Assembly: GCF_009695875.1 (NCBI RefSeq)
Contig: NZ_VUNC01000002.1
Location: 124,001-188,000, forward strand
Source: Olsenella porci
GTDB lineage: Bacteria; Actinomycetota; Coriobacteriia; Coriobacteriales; Atopobiaceae
Length of the DNA: 64,000 bases
Direction: 5' to 3'
The notes under the pieces were generated by a model. It made no database searches. It saw nothing but the letters and a program-made list of their open reading frames with translations, and was not told the DNA's origin. Within the stretch, counting starts at the first letter, position 1; each line of letters begins with the position of its first letter. Of this stretch, positions 18,941 to 28,056 are shown piece by piece. A program made the translations under genes and the position numbers.

Positions 18941-20389
18941 CTAGAACTTCTTGCCCCCAAGCTTGGCGATCTGGTCCATGTCCATGTTGCCCAGGCCGTT
19001 CATGCCACCAATACCCATGTTCTTCATCATGCCGCGCATCTGGCGCATCTGCTTGCGCGAGGTGGAGCCCTTCTTCTTCCCCTTGGGGGAGACCTGCGTC
19101 ATCTGACGCATCTTGCCCATCATCTTGTTCATCTGGTCCCACTGCTTCAGGACCTGGTTCACGTCCTGGACAGTGTGGCCGGAACCTGCGGCGATGCGCT
19201 TCCTGCGCTGCCCGTTGATCTTCTTGGGCTTCTTTCGCTCCTCCTTGGTCATCGACCTGATGATCGACTCGACCTTGGTGAGCTGGCTCTCGTCCGCCTG
19301 GTTGCCCGCCTGCTGGAGCATGCGCTCGCCGCCGGGAAGCATCCCGATCATCTTCTGGAGGCCGCCCATCTTACGGATCTGCTGGAGCTGGCCAAGGTAG
19401 TCGTCCATGGTGAAGCCCTCGAGCAGCATGCGCTCGGCGTCCTCCACCTGCTTCTCGTCGGCGACCTTCTGCGCCTGCTCGATGATTCCATAGACGTCGC
19501 CCATGCCCAGAATGCGCTTGGCCATCCTGTCGGGGTGGAAGACCTCGAGGGAGTCGGGCTTCTCGCCCATGGAGACGAACTTGATGGGCTTGCCCGTGAC
19601 CTCGCGCACCGAGAGGGCACCGCCGCCACGCGCGTCACCGTCGAGCTTGGACATGATGACGCCGTCGAAGTCCACGCGCTCAGCAAACTCGCGGACGACG
19701 TTGACGATGTCCTGACCGGTCATTGCATCGACTACCATGAGAATCTGGTCGGGCTTGACGGCAGACTTGATGTCCACCGCCTCCTGCATCATCTCCTCGT
19801 CGACCTGCAGGCGGCCGGCGGTGTCGACGATGACGATGTCGTTGAGATGGTCGACCGCCTCCTGGATGGAGTCCCTCGCCACGGCAACCGCGTCCTTGCC
19901 GTCGCCACGGAACACGGGGACGGAAATCTCGTTGCCCAGCGTCTGCAACTGGTCTGCCGCGGCGGGGCGGTGCGTGTCGCATGCCGCAAGCAGGGGGCTG
20001 TGACCCTGCCCCTTCAGCAGGTAGGCCAGCTTGGCTGCAGCAGTGGTTTTGCCGGAGCCCTGCAGGCCCACGAGCATGATCACGTTGGGCGTGCGGTTCT
20101 GGGCCAGGACGAGCTTGGACTCGGTGGAGCCTAGCAGCTTGGTTAGCTGGTCCAGGACGATCATGACCACGTTCTGCGCCGGCGTGAGGGAGTCCAGGAC
20201 CTCAGAGGTCATGCACTTCTCCTTGCAGGCGGAGACGAACGTCTTCACCACGCGGTAGTTGACGTCGGCCTCGAGCAGGGCCATGCGGATCTCGCGCATG
20301 GCAGAGTTGATGTCGTCCTCGGTCAGGCGGCCCTTGCCGCGGAGCTTGTCGAAGGTGCCCTGGAGACGGTCGGACAGGCTGTTGAACAT
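18941..20389 (-). CDS. ffh: Signal recognition particle protein Ffh
   Basis: SRP54 GTPase that delivers signal-sequence-bearing ribosomes to FtsY. 482 residues: N domain (1-90), G domain with GLQGSGKTT, DTAGRLQ, SKLDGDARGGG and GEKPDSLEVF, then a methionine-rich M domain from about 310 that ends in an M/G-rich tail (GMMKNMGIGGMNG). Starts 6 nt after the ftsY stop. Last gene of the long minus-strand block. Confidence 0.97.
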   Translation of the reverse strand: MFNSLSDRLQGTFDKLRGKGRLTEDDINSAMREIRMALLEADVNYRVVKTFVSACKEKCMTSEVLDSLTPAQNVVMIVLDQLTKLLGSTESKLVLAQNRTPNVIMLVGLQGSGKTTAAAKLAYLLKGQGHSPLLAACDTHRPAAADQLQTLGNEISVPVFRGDGKDAVAVARDSIQEAVDHLNDIVIVDTAGRLQVDEEMMQEAVDIKSAVKPDQILMVVDAMTGQDIVNVVREFAERVDFDGVIMSKLDGDARGGGALSVREVTGKPIKFVSMGEKPDSLEVFHPDRMAKRILGMGDVYGIIEQAQKVADEKQVEDAERMLLEGFTMDDYLGQLQQIRKMGGLQKMIGMLPGGERMLQQAGNQADESQLTKVESIIRSMTKEERKKPKKINGQRRKRIAAGSGHTVQDVNQVLKQWDQMNKMMGKMRQMTQVSPKGKKKGSTSRKQMRQMRGMMKNMGIGGMNGLGNMDMDQIAKLGGKKF

Positions 20390-20395
20390 GATGAG

Positions 20396-21301
20396 CTACT
20401 CCCCCTCTCCGTCACCCACGAGCGCGCGTGAGAACTCCGCCGCGTCGAAGGACTGGAGGTCGTCGATCCCCTCGCCCACGCCGATGCGATAGATCGGCAG
20501 TCCGAGGGTGTGTGAGATTGCCACGGCGATGCCGCCCTTGGCGGTGCCGTCGAGCTTGGTGACGATGAGTCCGTCGAGGTCGAGCGCCTCGTTGAACTCG
20601 GTCGCCTGGGCAAGGCCGTTCTGTCCGGTGGTCGCGTCGATCACCAAGACCACGCTCACGGGCATGGTGGCGCGCTTGCGTGTGACCCTGACCACCTTCT
20701 GGAGCTCGCGCATGAGCTCGGGCGAGGTGTGGAGCCTCCCCGCGGTGTCGATCAGCACGAGGTCTGCCGAGTCCCTCTCGGCGCGCTCGAGGACGTCGTA
20801 GCACACGCTGGCGGGATCCGCCCCGCGCTCGCGCGTCACGACCTCGACCCCGGAGCGCTGGCCCCACACCTCGAGCTGCTCGATCGCCGCCGCACGGAAG
20901 GTGTCGGCACCGCCGATGAGGCAGGACCTCCCCTCTCCCCTTGCGACGCCCGCGAGCTTGCCCACCGTGGTGGTCTTGCCCGCGCCGTTGATGCCCACGA
21001 AGAGCACGCACGAGGGAAGGTCCTCGAAGGGGTCACGATCTGCTATTGCAAACTCATGCGAGATGCGCTCGGCCAACGCGGCCCTGAGCTGCCTCGCCGT
21101 GCGAAGCCCCTCCCTCGCCGCCTGCTCGCGCAGGTCGTCGGTGACGCGCATGGCCACCTCGGCGCCCATGTCGTCCATCACGAGGTGGTCCTCGAGGTCC
21201 TCCCAGAAGTCCTCGTCGACCTCGCCGCCCATGTAGAAGATCTCTGAGAGCGTCTCGCGCGAGCGTGAGAGGCCCTTCCTGAGCCGGTCCCTAAGTCCCA
21301 T
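20396..21301 (-). CDS. ftsY: SRP receptor FtsY
   Basis: GTPase docking partner of Ffh at the membrane. 301 residues, lacking a long acidic A domain, so close to a minimal NG form. Motifs: GINGAGKTTTVGKLA, DTFRAAAIEQL, DTAGRLH, TKLDGTAKGG and GVGEGIDDLQSFD. The start ATG at 21301 directly adjoins the smc stop, indicating coupled translation. Confidence 0.97.
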   Translation of the reverse strand: MGLRDRLRKGLSRSRETLSEIFYMGGEVDEDFWEDLEDHLVMDDMGAEVAMRVTDDLREQAAREGLRTARQLRAALAERISHEFAIADRDPFEDLPSCVLFVGINGAGKTTTVGKLAGVARGEGRSCLIGGADTFRAAAIEQLEVWGQRSGVEVVTRERGADPASVCYDVLERAERDSADLVLIDTAGRLHTSPELMRELQKVVRVTRKRATMPVSVVLVIDATTGQNGLAQATEFNEALDLDGLIVTKLDGTAKGGIAVAISHTLGLPIYRIGVGEGIDDLQSFDAAEFSRALVGDGEGE

Positions 21302-24300
21302 CTAAGCCTGCACCACCTTTCCCGTGGAGCGGTCGAGCCGCTGGCTCACGACGTGGCTCACGCCGTCGGCCTGCATCGACACGCCATAGAGTACGTCCGC
21401 CTGCTCCATCGTCCTGCGCTGGTGGCTGATGACGATGAGCTGGGTGTCCTCTTTCAGCAGCTCGATGGCGTCGAGCAGCTTTGAGAGGTTCGCGTCGTCC
21501 AGTGCCGCCTCCACCTCGTCGAACACGTAGAAGGGGACGGTCCTGGTCTTATATACCGCAAAGAGCAGCGCGAGAGCCGTGAGGGACTTCTCGCCTCCGC
21601 TCATGAGGGTCATCTTCTGGATCCTCTTGCCGCGGGGCTGTGCCACGATCTCGATGCCCGTCTCGTCCAGGTGGTCGGGGTCGGTCATCTCGATGTGCGC
21701 ATGCCCTCCGGGGAAGAGCATCGCGAAGATCTCCGTGAAGTTTGCGTTGACGCGGTCGAACACCACCAGGAACTGGCGCCGCATCTTGCGCTCGATCGCC
21801 TGCGTGATCTTCTGGAGCGACTTCCTGGCCTTCTCGAGGTCCTCGACCTGGGCGCCGATGTAGTCCGCGCGCGCCTTGAGTCGGGTGTACTCGTCCATCG
21901 CAACCTCGTTGACGGGGCCTATGCCGGAGAGTTGCTTGCGCAGACGCTCCACCTCGCGCTCCATGGCCTCGCGGTCCTCGGGCTCGGGAAGAGCGAGCGC
22001 GTCCTCTAACACGTAGCCGTCGGCGGTGATGGCCTGGATGGCATTCTCCACCTGGACCTCGAGCCTACCCATCTCGACCTTGACGTCGTTGGCGGTGGTC
22101 TTGGCGCCCTCAAGCTCGGTGGACGCGGCATCGACCGCCTGGCGGGCCTCGCCGATGGTGCGCTTGAGCGAGTCGGAGTCGGCCTCGGCGAGGGACGCGC
22201 GGTCCTTGAGCCGTGCGGCCCAGGCGAGTGCGCGCTCGTGTATGGCGTCGTAGCGCTCGTGGAGGGGCTCGACCCTCAGCCTCAGCACGTCGAGCGCTGC
22301 CGCCCCCTGCTCGGTCTGCTCGCGCCTCTTGTCGATGTCCGCCACCTGGCGCGCGAGCTGCTCCTCACGGACCGCGAGGTGGTTCTTTCGCTCGGACACG
22401 GTGGCGAGCTTGAGCTTGGCCTCGGAAAGCCTTCCCTCCAGATCGTTCTCCTTGCGGGAGGCCTGCTGGCGCTTGCCCGATACCTCGTCGAGCTCATCGG
22501 AGAGCCGAGCGGCCCGCTCCTTGGCGGCCTCCGCGGCTGCCTTGTGCCTCTCGACCTCCTGGCGCGCCTTGCCCGTGCGCGCCGCAGCGGCCTCGCGTCC
22601 CTTGGTCACCTGGGCTCGCTCGGACTCCGCCTTGCGGATCTGCGCCTCAAGGCGACCGATCTCCGCCGTGACGGACGACAGCTCGCCGGAGAGGCCCGCG
22701 ACCTCGCCCTTAGCCTGTGCGCTCCCCTCGCGGGCGGAGGAGAGACGCGCCTCGGCAGAGGAGATCGCCCCAGTGGCATCGGCAAGGGCGGACTCCAGCT
22801 CGCCCATCCCCTCGCGGAGGGAGCGGATGCGTCGCTTGCGCTCGAGGGCGCCCTGCTCGGCGTTGGACGCGAGCCCCACGTAGGTGCGCCCGTCGGGCAG
22901 GACGGTGACCCCCTCCGGCGTCACGAACGTGAGCCCGGGAGCGCTGGCATGGGCTTCGAGGGCGGCGCGGGCATCGGGGACCACGCGGACCCCGCCCAGC
23001 ACCGACGAGACCAGCCCGTCGGCGTCGTCGCGCACGCGCAGCCTCGCGAGAAGGGACTCCCCGGGCAGGCCGTCGCCGTCCGCGTTCCCCCCTCCGGCCT
23101 CGTCCATGCTCACGATGGCGGCGCGGCCCTTTGCTTTGGACCCCAAGGCGGTCTGGGCAAGCCTGGCTGCGTCGTCACCGGACGAGACTACCAATGCCCC
23201 CAGGTCGTCGCCCAGCAGGCGCTCCACCACGCCCTCCAGCTCGTCGGGCGCCTCCACGAGGTCGGCGAGGCGGCACCTCACCAGGCTGCCGTCTGGCCCC
23301 TTCGTGAGGGATGCCACCAGCTGGGACGAGTTCTGCGCCTGCTCGTCCACGGACTCAAGGGCCCCCAGGTTGGCGCGGGCCTTCGAGAGCCTCGAGCGGC
23401 TCTCCTGCTCCGCGCTGCGGGCAGCCCTGACCTCGTCCTTGCACGACCTGATGGCGTCGTCCGCCTCGCGCTCGCGGGAGCGGGCCGCCTCGAGCGACGT
23501 GCGGCACTCCTCCTCCTGCGCCCTGCGCTGCGAGAGCGCCTCGGTCGCGGTGGCAAGGTCGTCGGCGATCTGGTCTAGGCGGCTCTGGAACATGCCGTCC
23601 TCGACCTCGGAGTTAGATATCTGGTCGCGCAGCTTGGCATACTCCAGCGTCTCCTGGTCCGCCTCGCGCTGGGCGGCGCGCTGGTCTGCCGTGAGCTGCG
23701 ACTGGCGAGAGCCGAGCCTGCGCCTCTCGTCCGCGGCGTCCTTTGCCTGCGGGCCCAGCTCGCTCACGCGGCCCCTCAGCTCCCGTGTGCGTGCGGTTGC
23801 CTCCTCCAGCTCCTCCGCGACCTTGGCGTGCTCGTCCTCGGCCTGCGCGCGCTGGCGCTCCATGGCGGAGAGGCTCATGCGCATCTCGGAGAGGCGCGAG
23901 ACCATGTTCTTGCCCTTTTCCTCGAGAAGGCGCATGTCGGAGTCCATGCGCCCGAGGAGGTCCTGCATCCTGCGACGCTGCTCGCCCAGGTCGCCAACGA
24001 AGATGCCCTTCTGCTCAAGCAGCGACTGGTACTTCTCCAGGTCGTGGTTCTTCTCGTCCAGGCGGTACTGGGCGAGCTCGATGGCGGCGTCTGCCTCCTT
24101 GCCGCGCTCGGAGAGGCGCTGGTAGCGCGCCTGGAGCTGCCTGAGGTCGTCCACCGCGAGCGTGGTGTTGAGCTCGGCGAGCCGCCCCTGCAGGTCGTGC
24201 GCGCGCTTTGCCTTGTCCACCTGACGCTCGAGCGGCTTGAGCTGGCGGTTGATCTCGCGCTCGATGTCCTTGGCCCGGGTAAGGTTCTCCTGCATTCCCT

Positions 24301-24844
24301 GGAGCTTTCGCTGCGAGCGCTCCTTGCGGCGGCGATGCTTGCTGATGCCCGCCGCCTCCTCGATGAGCTCGCGTCGCTCCTCTGGCCTGCTCGAGAGGAC
24401 GCTGTCGAGCTTACCCTGACTGATGATTGAGTGGGTGTCCTTGCCCAGGCCGGAGTCGTGCAGGATGTCGGTGATGTCGCGTAGCCTGGCGGGTGCACCG
24501 TTGATCAGGTACTCTGACTCACCCGAGCGATACATCCTTCGGGTGATGGCCACCTCGCCAAACTCGATGGGGAGCGTGTGGTCCGAGTTGTCCAGGACCA
24601 GCGTGACCTCGGCCAGCCCCACGGCCTGCCTTCCGGAGGAGCCGGAGAAGATCACGTCCTCCATGGCCTGGCCGCGCAGCATCTTGGCGCTCTGCTCGCC
24701 CAGGACCCACAGGATCGAGTCCGAGATGTTCGACTTGCCGCTGCCGTTTGGCCCCACGACCACGTTGAGGCCAGGGTCAAAGACCATGGCCGTACGGTCC
24801 GCGAAGGACTTGAACCCCTTGAGCGTGAGCGACTTCAGATACAC
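21302..24844 (-). CDS. smc: Chromosome segregation protein SMC
   Basis: Condensin ATPase that organises and segregates the chromosome. 1180 residues from the GTG at 24844 (VYLKSLTLKGFKSF). Walker A GPNGSGKSN is at 31-39. Two long coiled coils flank a hinge at about 500-680, and the C-terminal head has the signature LMSGGEKSLTALAL and Walker B PFYVFDEVEAALDDAN. The frame is open 57 codons further upstream, but that part overlaps rnc and has no family similarity. GAAGGTG precedes the GTG. Between rnc and ftsY, a common arrangement. Confidence 0.97.
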   Translation of the reverse strand: MYLKSLTLKGFKSFADRTAMVFDPGLNVVVGPNGSGKSNISDSILWVLGEQSAKMLRGQAMEDVIFSGSSGRQAVGLAEVTLVLDNSDHTLPIEFGEVAITRRMYRSGESEYLINGAPARLRDITDILHDSGLGKDTHSIISQGKLDSVLSSRPEERRELIEEAAGISKHRRRKERSQRKLQGMQENLTRAKDIEREINRQLKPLERQVDKAKRAHDLQGRLAELNTTLAVDDLRQLQARYQRLSERGKEADAAIELAQYRLDEKNHDLEKYQSLLEQKGIFVGDLGEQRRRMQDLLGRMDSDMRLLEEKGKNMVSRLSEMRMSLSAMERQRAQAEDEHAKVAEELEEATARTRELRGRVSELGPQAKDAADERRRLGSRQSQLTADQRAAQREADQETLEYAKLRDQISNSEVEDGMFQSRLDQIADDLATATEALSQRRAQEEECRTSLEAARSREREADDAIRSCKDEVRAARSAEQESRSRLSKARANLGALESVDEQAQNSSQLVASLTKGPDGSLVRCRLADLVEAPDELEGVVERLLGDDLGALVVSSGDDAARLAQTALGSKAKGRAAIVSMDEAGGGNADGDGLPGESLLARLRVRDDADGLVSSVLGGVRVVPDARAALEAHASAPGLTFVTPEGVTVLPDGRTYVGLASNAEQGALERKRRIRSLREGMGELESALADATGAISSAEARLSSAREGSAQAKGEVAGLSGELSSVTAEIGRLEAQIRKAESERAQVTKGREAAAARTGKARQEVERHKAAAEAAKERAARLSDELDEVSGKRQQASRKENDLEGRLSEAKLKLATVSERKNHLAVREEQLARQVADIDKRREQTEQGAAALDVLRLRVEPLHERYDAIHERALAWAARLKDRASLAEADSDSLKRTIGEARQAVDAASTELEGAKTTANDVKVEMGRLEVQVENAIQAITADGYVLEDALALPEPEDREAMEREVERLRKQLSGIGPVNEVAMDEYTRLKARADYIGAQVEDLEKARKSLQKITQAIERKMRRQFLVVFDRVNANFTEIFAMLFPGGHAHIEMTDPDHLDETGIEIVAQPRGKRIQKMTLMSGGEKSLTALALLFAVYKTRTVPFYVFDEVEAALDDANLSKLLDAIELLKEDTQLIVISHQRRTMEQADVLYGVSMQADGVSHVVSQRLDRSTGKVVQA

Positions 24845-24872
24845 GTGCCAGACACCTTCCCGAGAGGGGGGG

Positions 24873-25616
24873 CTACTCCCCCTCTCCCCCCGCCGCGTCG
24901 TCAAGGCCGTCGGAGTCCATGTATCCCATGCGCCGCAGCGCGTCGAGCGCCGCCTCGGACTCCGACTCCTTCTTCGAGGAGCCCGAGCCGCGCCCGACGC
25001 GTGCGCCATCCACAAAGACGACGCTCGTGAAGGTGGGCTTGTGCGCCGGCCCCTCCTCCCCCACGAGCTTGTACTCGGGGGCGCAGCGAAGGTCGCGCTG
25101 GGTCACCTCCTGAAGGCGGGACTTGGGCGAGATGGGCCGCTTCGCGAGCTGGGGCGACATGTGCGGGGCGAGCGTCCTCGAAACGAACTCGTGCGTGACC
25201 TCAAACCCGGCGTCCAGGTAGAGCGCCCCCACGATCGACTCGTACACGTTCTCGAGGGCCGAGTGCATACCCCGCGCCCCGGTGCCCTTCTCGGACTCGC
25301 CGAACACGATCACGTCGCCAATTCCCAGGTCGCCTGCGACCTCGCTGAGCGTCTTCCCCGAGACGAGCGAGATCTTGAGGCGTGTGAGCTCTCCCTCGTC
25401 CATGCTGGGGAACGCCTCGAAGAGGTCGGTCGCGACCATGGCGCCGAGGATGGAGTCCCCCAGGAACTCGAGCCTCTCGTATGAGGCTGACACGGGCTGG
25501 TTCTCCACCGCCGACGGATGCGTGATGGCCGAGGTGATCAGCCTTCGGTCCTCAAAGTGGTGGCCGACGATCTCCTCGACGCGCGCGATGCTCCTCTCAA
25601 TCCCCAACCGGCTCAC
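24873..25616 (-). CDS. rnc: Ribonuclease III
   Basis: Cleaves double-stranded RNA, including rRNA precursors. 247 residues. The catalytic signature YERLEFLGDSILG lies at about 46-58, with acidic residues Glu50 and Asp54, and the second acidic motif is ENVYESIVGALYLD. A dsRNA-binding domain occupies about 155-225, followed by an acidic tail. The GTG start at 25616 directly abuts the acpP stop; its ribosome binding site is weak, so coupling is likely. Confidence 0.95.
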   Translation of the reverse strand: MSRLGIERSIARVEEIVGHHFEDRRLITSAITHPSAVENQPVSASYERLEFLGDSILGAMVATDLFEAFPSMDEGELTRLKISLVSGKTLSEVAGDLGIGDVIVFGESEKGTGARGMHSALENVYESIVGALYLDAGFEVTHEFVSRTLAPHMSPQLAKRPISPKSRLQEVTQRDLRCAPEYKLVGEEGPAHKPTFTSVVFVDGARVGRGSGSSKKESESEAALDALRRMGYMDSDGLDDAAGGEGE

Positions 25617-25853
25617 CTACTGGGCGCTCTCGATGGTCTTGACCGCATCGCCGATCGTGACGATGGACTGGAGCTCGTCGTCGGGAAGCTCCTTGCCAAA
25701 CTCGTCCTCAAACGAAGTGACGAGCTCCAGGAGGTCGAAGGAGTCTGCGCCAAGGCTCTTGAACTCGGTGTCCTCACCAAGAGTGGAGGGGTCTACCTCC
25801 AGCTCGTCGGCGGTAAGGCCGATGACCTTCTCCAGGATCTGATCGTGGCTCAT
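25617..25853 (-). CDS. acpP: Acyl carrier protein
   Basis: 78 residues, acidic. The phosphopantetheine attachment motif is GADSFDLLELV. It carries acyl chains in fatty acid synthesis. Start ATG at 25853 has GGGGAGG 5 nt upstream; the frame is open further up but the extra part has no similarity. It follows plsX, its partner in membrane lipid synthesis, after a 96-nt gap with its own promoter-like palindrome. Confidence 0.95.
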   Translation of the reverse strand: MSHDQILEKVIGLTADELEVDPSTLGEDTEFKSLGADSFDLLELVTSFEDEFGKELPDDELQSIVTIGDAVKTIESAQ

Positions 25854-25921
25854 GGTTGCCTCCCCATCGTGCAACCGGCCGCGGCACCGAGCCACGGCCG
25901 GCAGATTAACGAATCCTGACG

Positions 25922-25941
25922 ATTGTACCCTGTTGGGGTAC
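25922..25941 (-). promoter_or_regulatory. acpP promoter -10 with overlapping palindrome
   Basis: Minus strand TACAAT (25922-25927) overlaps the inverted repeat GTACCC-5 nt-GGGTAC (25925-25941). A palindrome over a -10 suggests repressor control of acpP-rnc; no regulator is named. Confidence 0.45.
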
Positions 25942-25949
25942 GCCAAACC

Positions 25950-26939
25950 CTACGAGACCTGCTGCGCCACCTTGTCCACAAGCCCTTCGCGGACCGCCCT
26001 TGCGCAGGCGAGAGTCCCGTTCTTAACGGCCTCGCGCGAGGTCGCCCCATGGCCAATGAGGACGGGGGCCTTGACCCCCAGGAGCATGGCACCGCCGTAG
26101 TCGTCGCCGGAGAGCTCCGCGGCGACGGCCTTGAGTGAGGGCTTGAGGAGGCCGGCGCCAAGCTTTGCCCTCGTGCTCTGCTCCACCGCCCCCTTCACGC
26201 GCCCAAGGATGAACTTGGCCGTGCCCTCGATGGTCTTGAGCGCGACGTTGCCTGTGAAACCGTCCGTGACGATCACATCAAAGCGACCCGCCAGGATGTC
26301 GCCGCCCTCGCAGTTGCCCTTGAACCAGCCCGCGTCCCCGCACGCCTCCGCCAGCGCGGCGTGCGCCGCCAGGGCGGCCTCGGAGCCCTTGGTGTCCTCG
26401 GAGCCATTGGAGAGGAGCGCGACCGATGCGTCCTCGACCCCCAGCAGGATGTGCGAGAAGGCGCGTCCCATCTGGGCAAACTGAACGATCATCTCGGGCC
26501 TTGCGTCCGCGTTGGCACCCATGTCGCAGAAGATCGTGTCTCTCCCGGAGAGGCCGGGGAGCGCGCTCGCGATGGCGGGGCGCTTGATCCCGCGAATCCG
26601 CCCCACGTGAAGGGTGGCGGCGGCGAAGATGGCACCCGTGGAGCCGGCGGAGAAGAACCCGTCCGCATCCCCCGAACGAACCGCCTGGCAGCCGCGCACG
26701 ATGCTCGAGTCGCGCTTTGCCCTCACGGCATCGGCAGGGTGCTCGCCCATGCCGATGACCTCGCTCGCAACGAGGGCGCGGACCCTCTCCCTTGATGCTG
26801 CGAACGGCGTGACCACGTCCTCCGGCCCCGAGACGAGGACCGAGAGGTCGGAATCTGCGGAGAGTGCGGCGTCGATGCCGTCCAGGACGACCTCAGGGCC
26901 CTCGTCCCCGCCCATCGCGTCAACGCAGATGGTAGTCAT
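25950..26939 (-). CDS. plsX: Phosphate acyltransferase PlsX
   Basis: Makes acyl-phosphate from acyl-ACP for phospholipid synthesis. 329 residues, normal length. Motifs: CVDAMGGDEGP at the N-terminus, GSTGAIFA, CDMGANADARPE, VTDGFTGNVALKTIEG and DYGGAMLLGV. Start ATG at 26939 follows GGAGGAG. It is preceded by rpmF, as in many Gram-positives. Confidence 0.96.
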   Translation of the reverse strand: MTTICVDAMGGDEGPEVVLDGIDAALSADSDLSVLVSGPEDVVTPFAASRERVRALVASEVIGMGEHPADAVRAKRDSSIVRGCQAVRSGDADGFFSAGSTGAIFAAATLHVGRIRGIKRPAIASALPGLSGRDTIFCDMGANADARPEMIVQFAQMGRAFSHILLGVEDASVALLSNGSEDTKGSEAALAAHAALAEACGDAGWFKGNCEGGDILAGRFDVIVTDGFTGNVALKTIEGTAKFILGRVKGAVEQSTRAKLGAGLLKPSLKAVAAELSGDDYGGAMLLGVKAPVLIGHGATSREAVKNGTLACARAVREGLVDKVAQQVS

Positions 26940-26972
26940 GGCTCCTCCAGACCGGGGCGTTGCCCCAATGTG

Positions 26973-27008
26973 AAAAGGGAGGCCAACCCCGGCAGGGGCC
27001 GACCTCCC
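26973..27008 (-). terminator. Terminator or attenuator between rpmF and plsX
   Basis: Minus strand GGGAGG..GGCCCC pairs with GGGG..GCCTCCC, followed by TTTT. It would give rpmF more transcript than plsX and the genes after it. Confidence 0.65.
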
Positions 27009-27032
27009 AGGCTCGTTGAGCTTGGCTCTGCG

Positions 27033-27212
27033 CTACTCGGTAACGACGACCTCGCGGTCCTTGTAGTAGCCGCAGTTGGGGCACACGTGGTGCGGAAGCT
27101 TAGGAGCGCCGCACTGCGGGCAGACGGAACGTGCCGGAGCGGCGAGCTTGCTGTTGGCCGAACGACGAGTGTGCGTGGCGCCGCGGCCCTTTTTCTGCTT
27201 GGGAACTGCCAT
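27033..27212 (-). CDS. rpmF: 50S ribosomal protein L32, zinc-binding form
   Basis: 59 residues, too short for many ORF callers. It begins MAVPKQKKGRGATHTRRS; the CPQC and CPNC pairs form a zinc ribbon (C+ form) and it ends REVVVTE. The ATG at 27212 is preceded by AGAGAGG. It heads plsX-acpP. An extended -10 lies at 27284. Confidence 0.97.
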   Translation of the reverse strand: MAVPKQKKGRGATHTRRSANSKLAAPARSVCPQCGAPKLPHHVCPNCGYYKDREVVVTE

Positions 27213-27283
27213 CTTGACCTCTCTTACATAGCTGCACGCCAGGCACCCGCCCGACGATCTTGCCTGTGAACACGCGAGAACTG

Positions 27284-27292
27284 ACTATACCA
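27284..27292 (-). promoter_or_regulatory. Extended -10 promoter of rpmF
   Basis: Minus strand TGG-TATAGT, about 75 nt before the rpmF start. No -35 was identified. Confidence 0.5.
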
Positions 27293-27375
27293 CGTACGCG
27301 CGACCCTCGCACGCCAACAGAAATACTACATTCGCGGGGGTGAGCCGCGGCGGGCCGCCACAGCAAACCTGAAGA

Positions 27376-27750
27376 CTATCCCAGAGGGTTCTGTTCCCGA
27401 TCATAGTCGTCATAGGACTTGGTGGGATGCCTGTCCTCGAGCCGCTTGACAAAGTCAGAGTCCACTTCCCTGTTGCTGGCGTCCCCGTCGGAGTTCGAAT
27501 AGAGAAATGTGACGCTCGCGTCGCCAAGGTCATCCGGGTTCGTCCTGTCCCAGGACGCCGACGCGAACTTCTCGACGCCGCCGGACGTGACGTGGAAATA
27601 GTCGTCAAAGCCGGTAAAGGCGCCACCGGAGCCACTTTCCCGCAGCACGCCATCCGACGAGAGGAAGTACCAGTCCCTCATCTCGCGGTGGAACACTTCC
27701 ATCCGCATTCCGCACTCGGTGCAAAAGCGGGCTGCATTGTCCGACGCCAT
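27376..27750 (-). CDS. Uncharacterised 124-residue protein
   Basis: I do not recognise this family. From the ATG at 27750 (behind GGGGAGG) it reads MASDNAARFCTECGMRM. The single CxxC near residues 10-13 could bind metal in a dimer. The rest is acidic and aromatic (RDWYFLSSDG, GFDDYFHVTSGG, SYDDYDREQ). No signal peptide or TM segment. It sits between rpmF and the DUF177 gene, which are normally adjacent, with gaps of about 160 and 300 nt on either side. This suggests a later insertion. Real coding status is likely but not certain. Confidence 0.55.
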   Translation of the reverse strand: MASDNAARFCTECGMRMEVFHREMRDWYFLSSDGVLRESGSGGAFTGFDDYFHVTSGGVEKFASASWDRTNPDDLGDASVTFLYSNSDGDASNREVDSDFVKRLEDRHPTKSYDDYDREQNPLG

Positions 27751-27993
27751 CTTCTCCTCCCCAGCGCAGTTTCGGTAACTTTCCACACAGCTCGGTGAGA
27801 CAACATGCATAGGATATGCCGAGTGTTCAGGTTGCGTTCAGGGTCTCACGCCAGGAGGGAGTCCCCTCTCTCTCCCCTCTGCCTGCGCGGAGCGGGTGAT
27901 CGGGGTATTATGCAGCGGCAACAGCTGGCGACTCTCCTCGCCCTCGTGAACTGCGAACGCGCAAGACAATAAGGCAACCTGCATATACAACGA

Positions 27994-28037
27994 CCCTCCC
28001 CCAGCCAATTCCCAATTGGGAACTTGCCGGGGGAGGG
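27994..28037. terminator. Stem-loop terminator after the DUF177 gene
   Basis: CCCTCCCCC..GC pairs with GC..GGGGGAGGG and encloses the perfect palindrome TTCCCAATTGGGAA. It lies 20 nt past the DUF177 stop. No long T run on the minus strand, so termination is probable rather than certain. Confidence 0.55.
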
Positions 28038-28056
28038 CCTAACCTTATCCAAGCTG

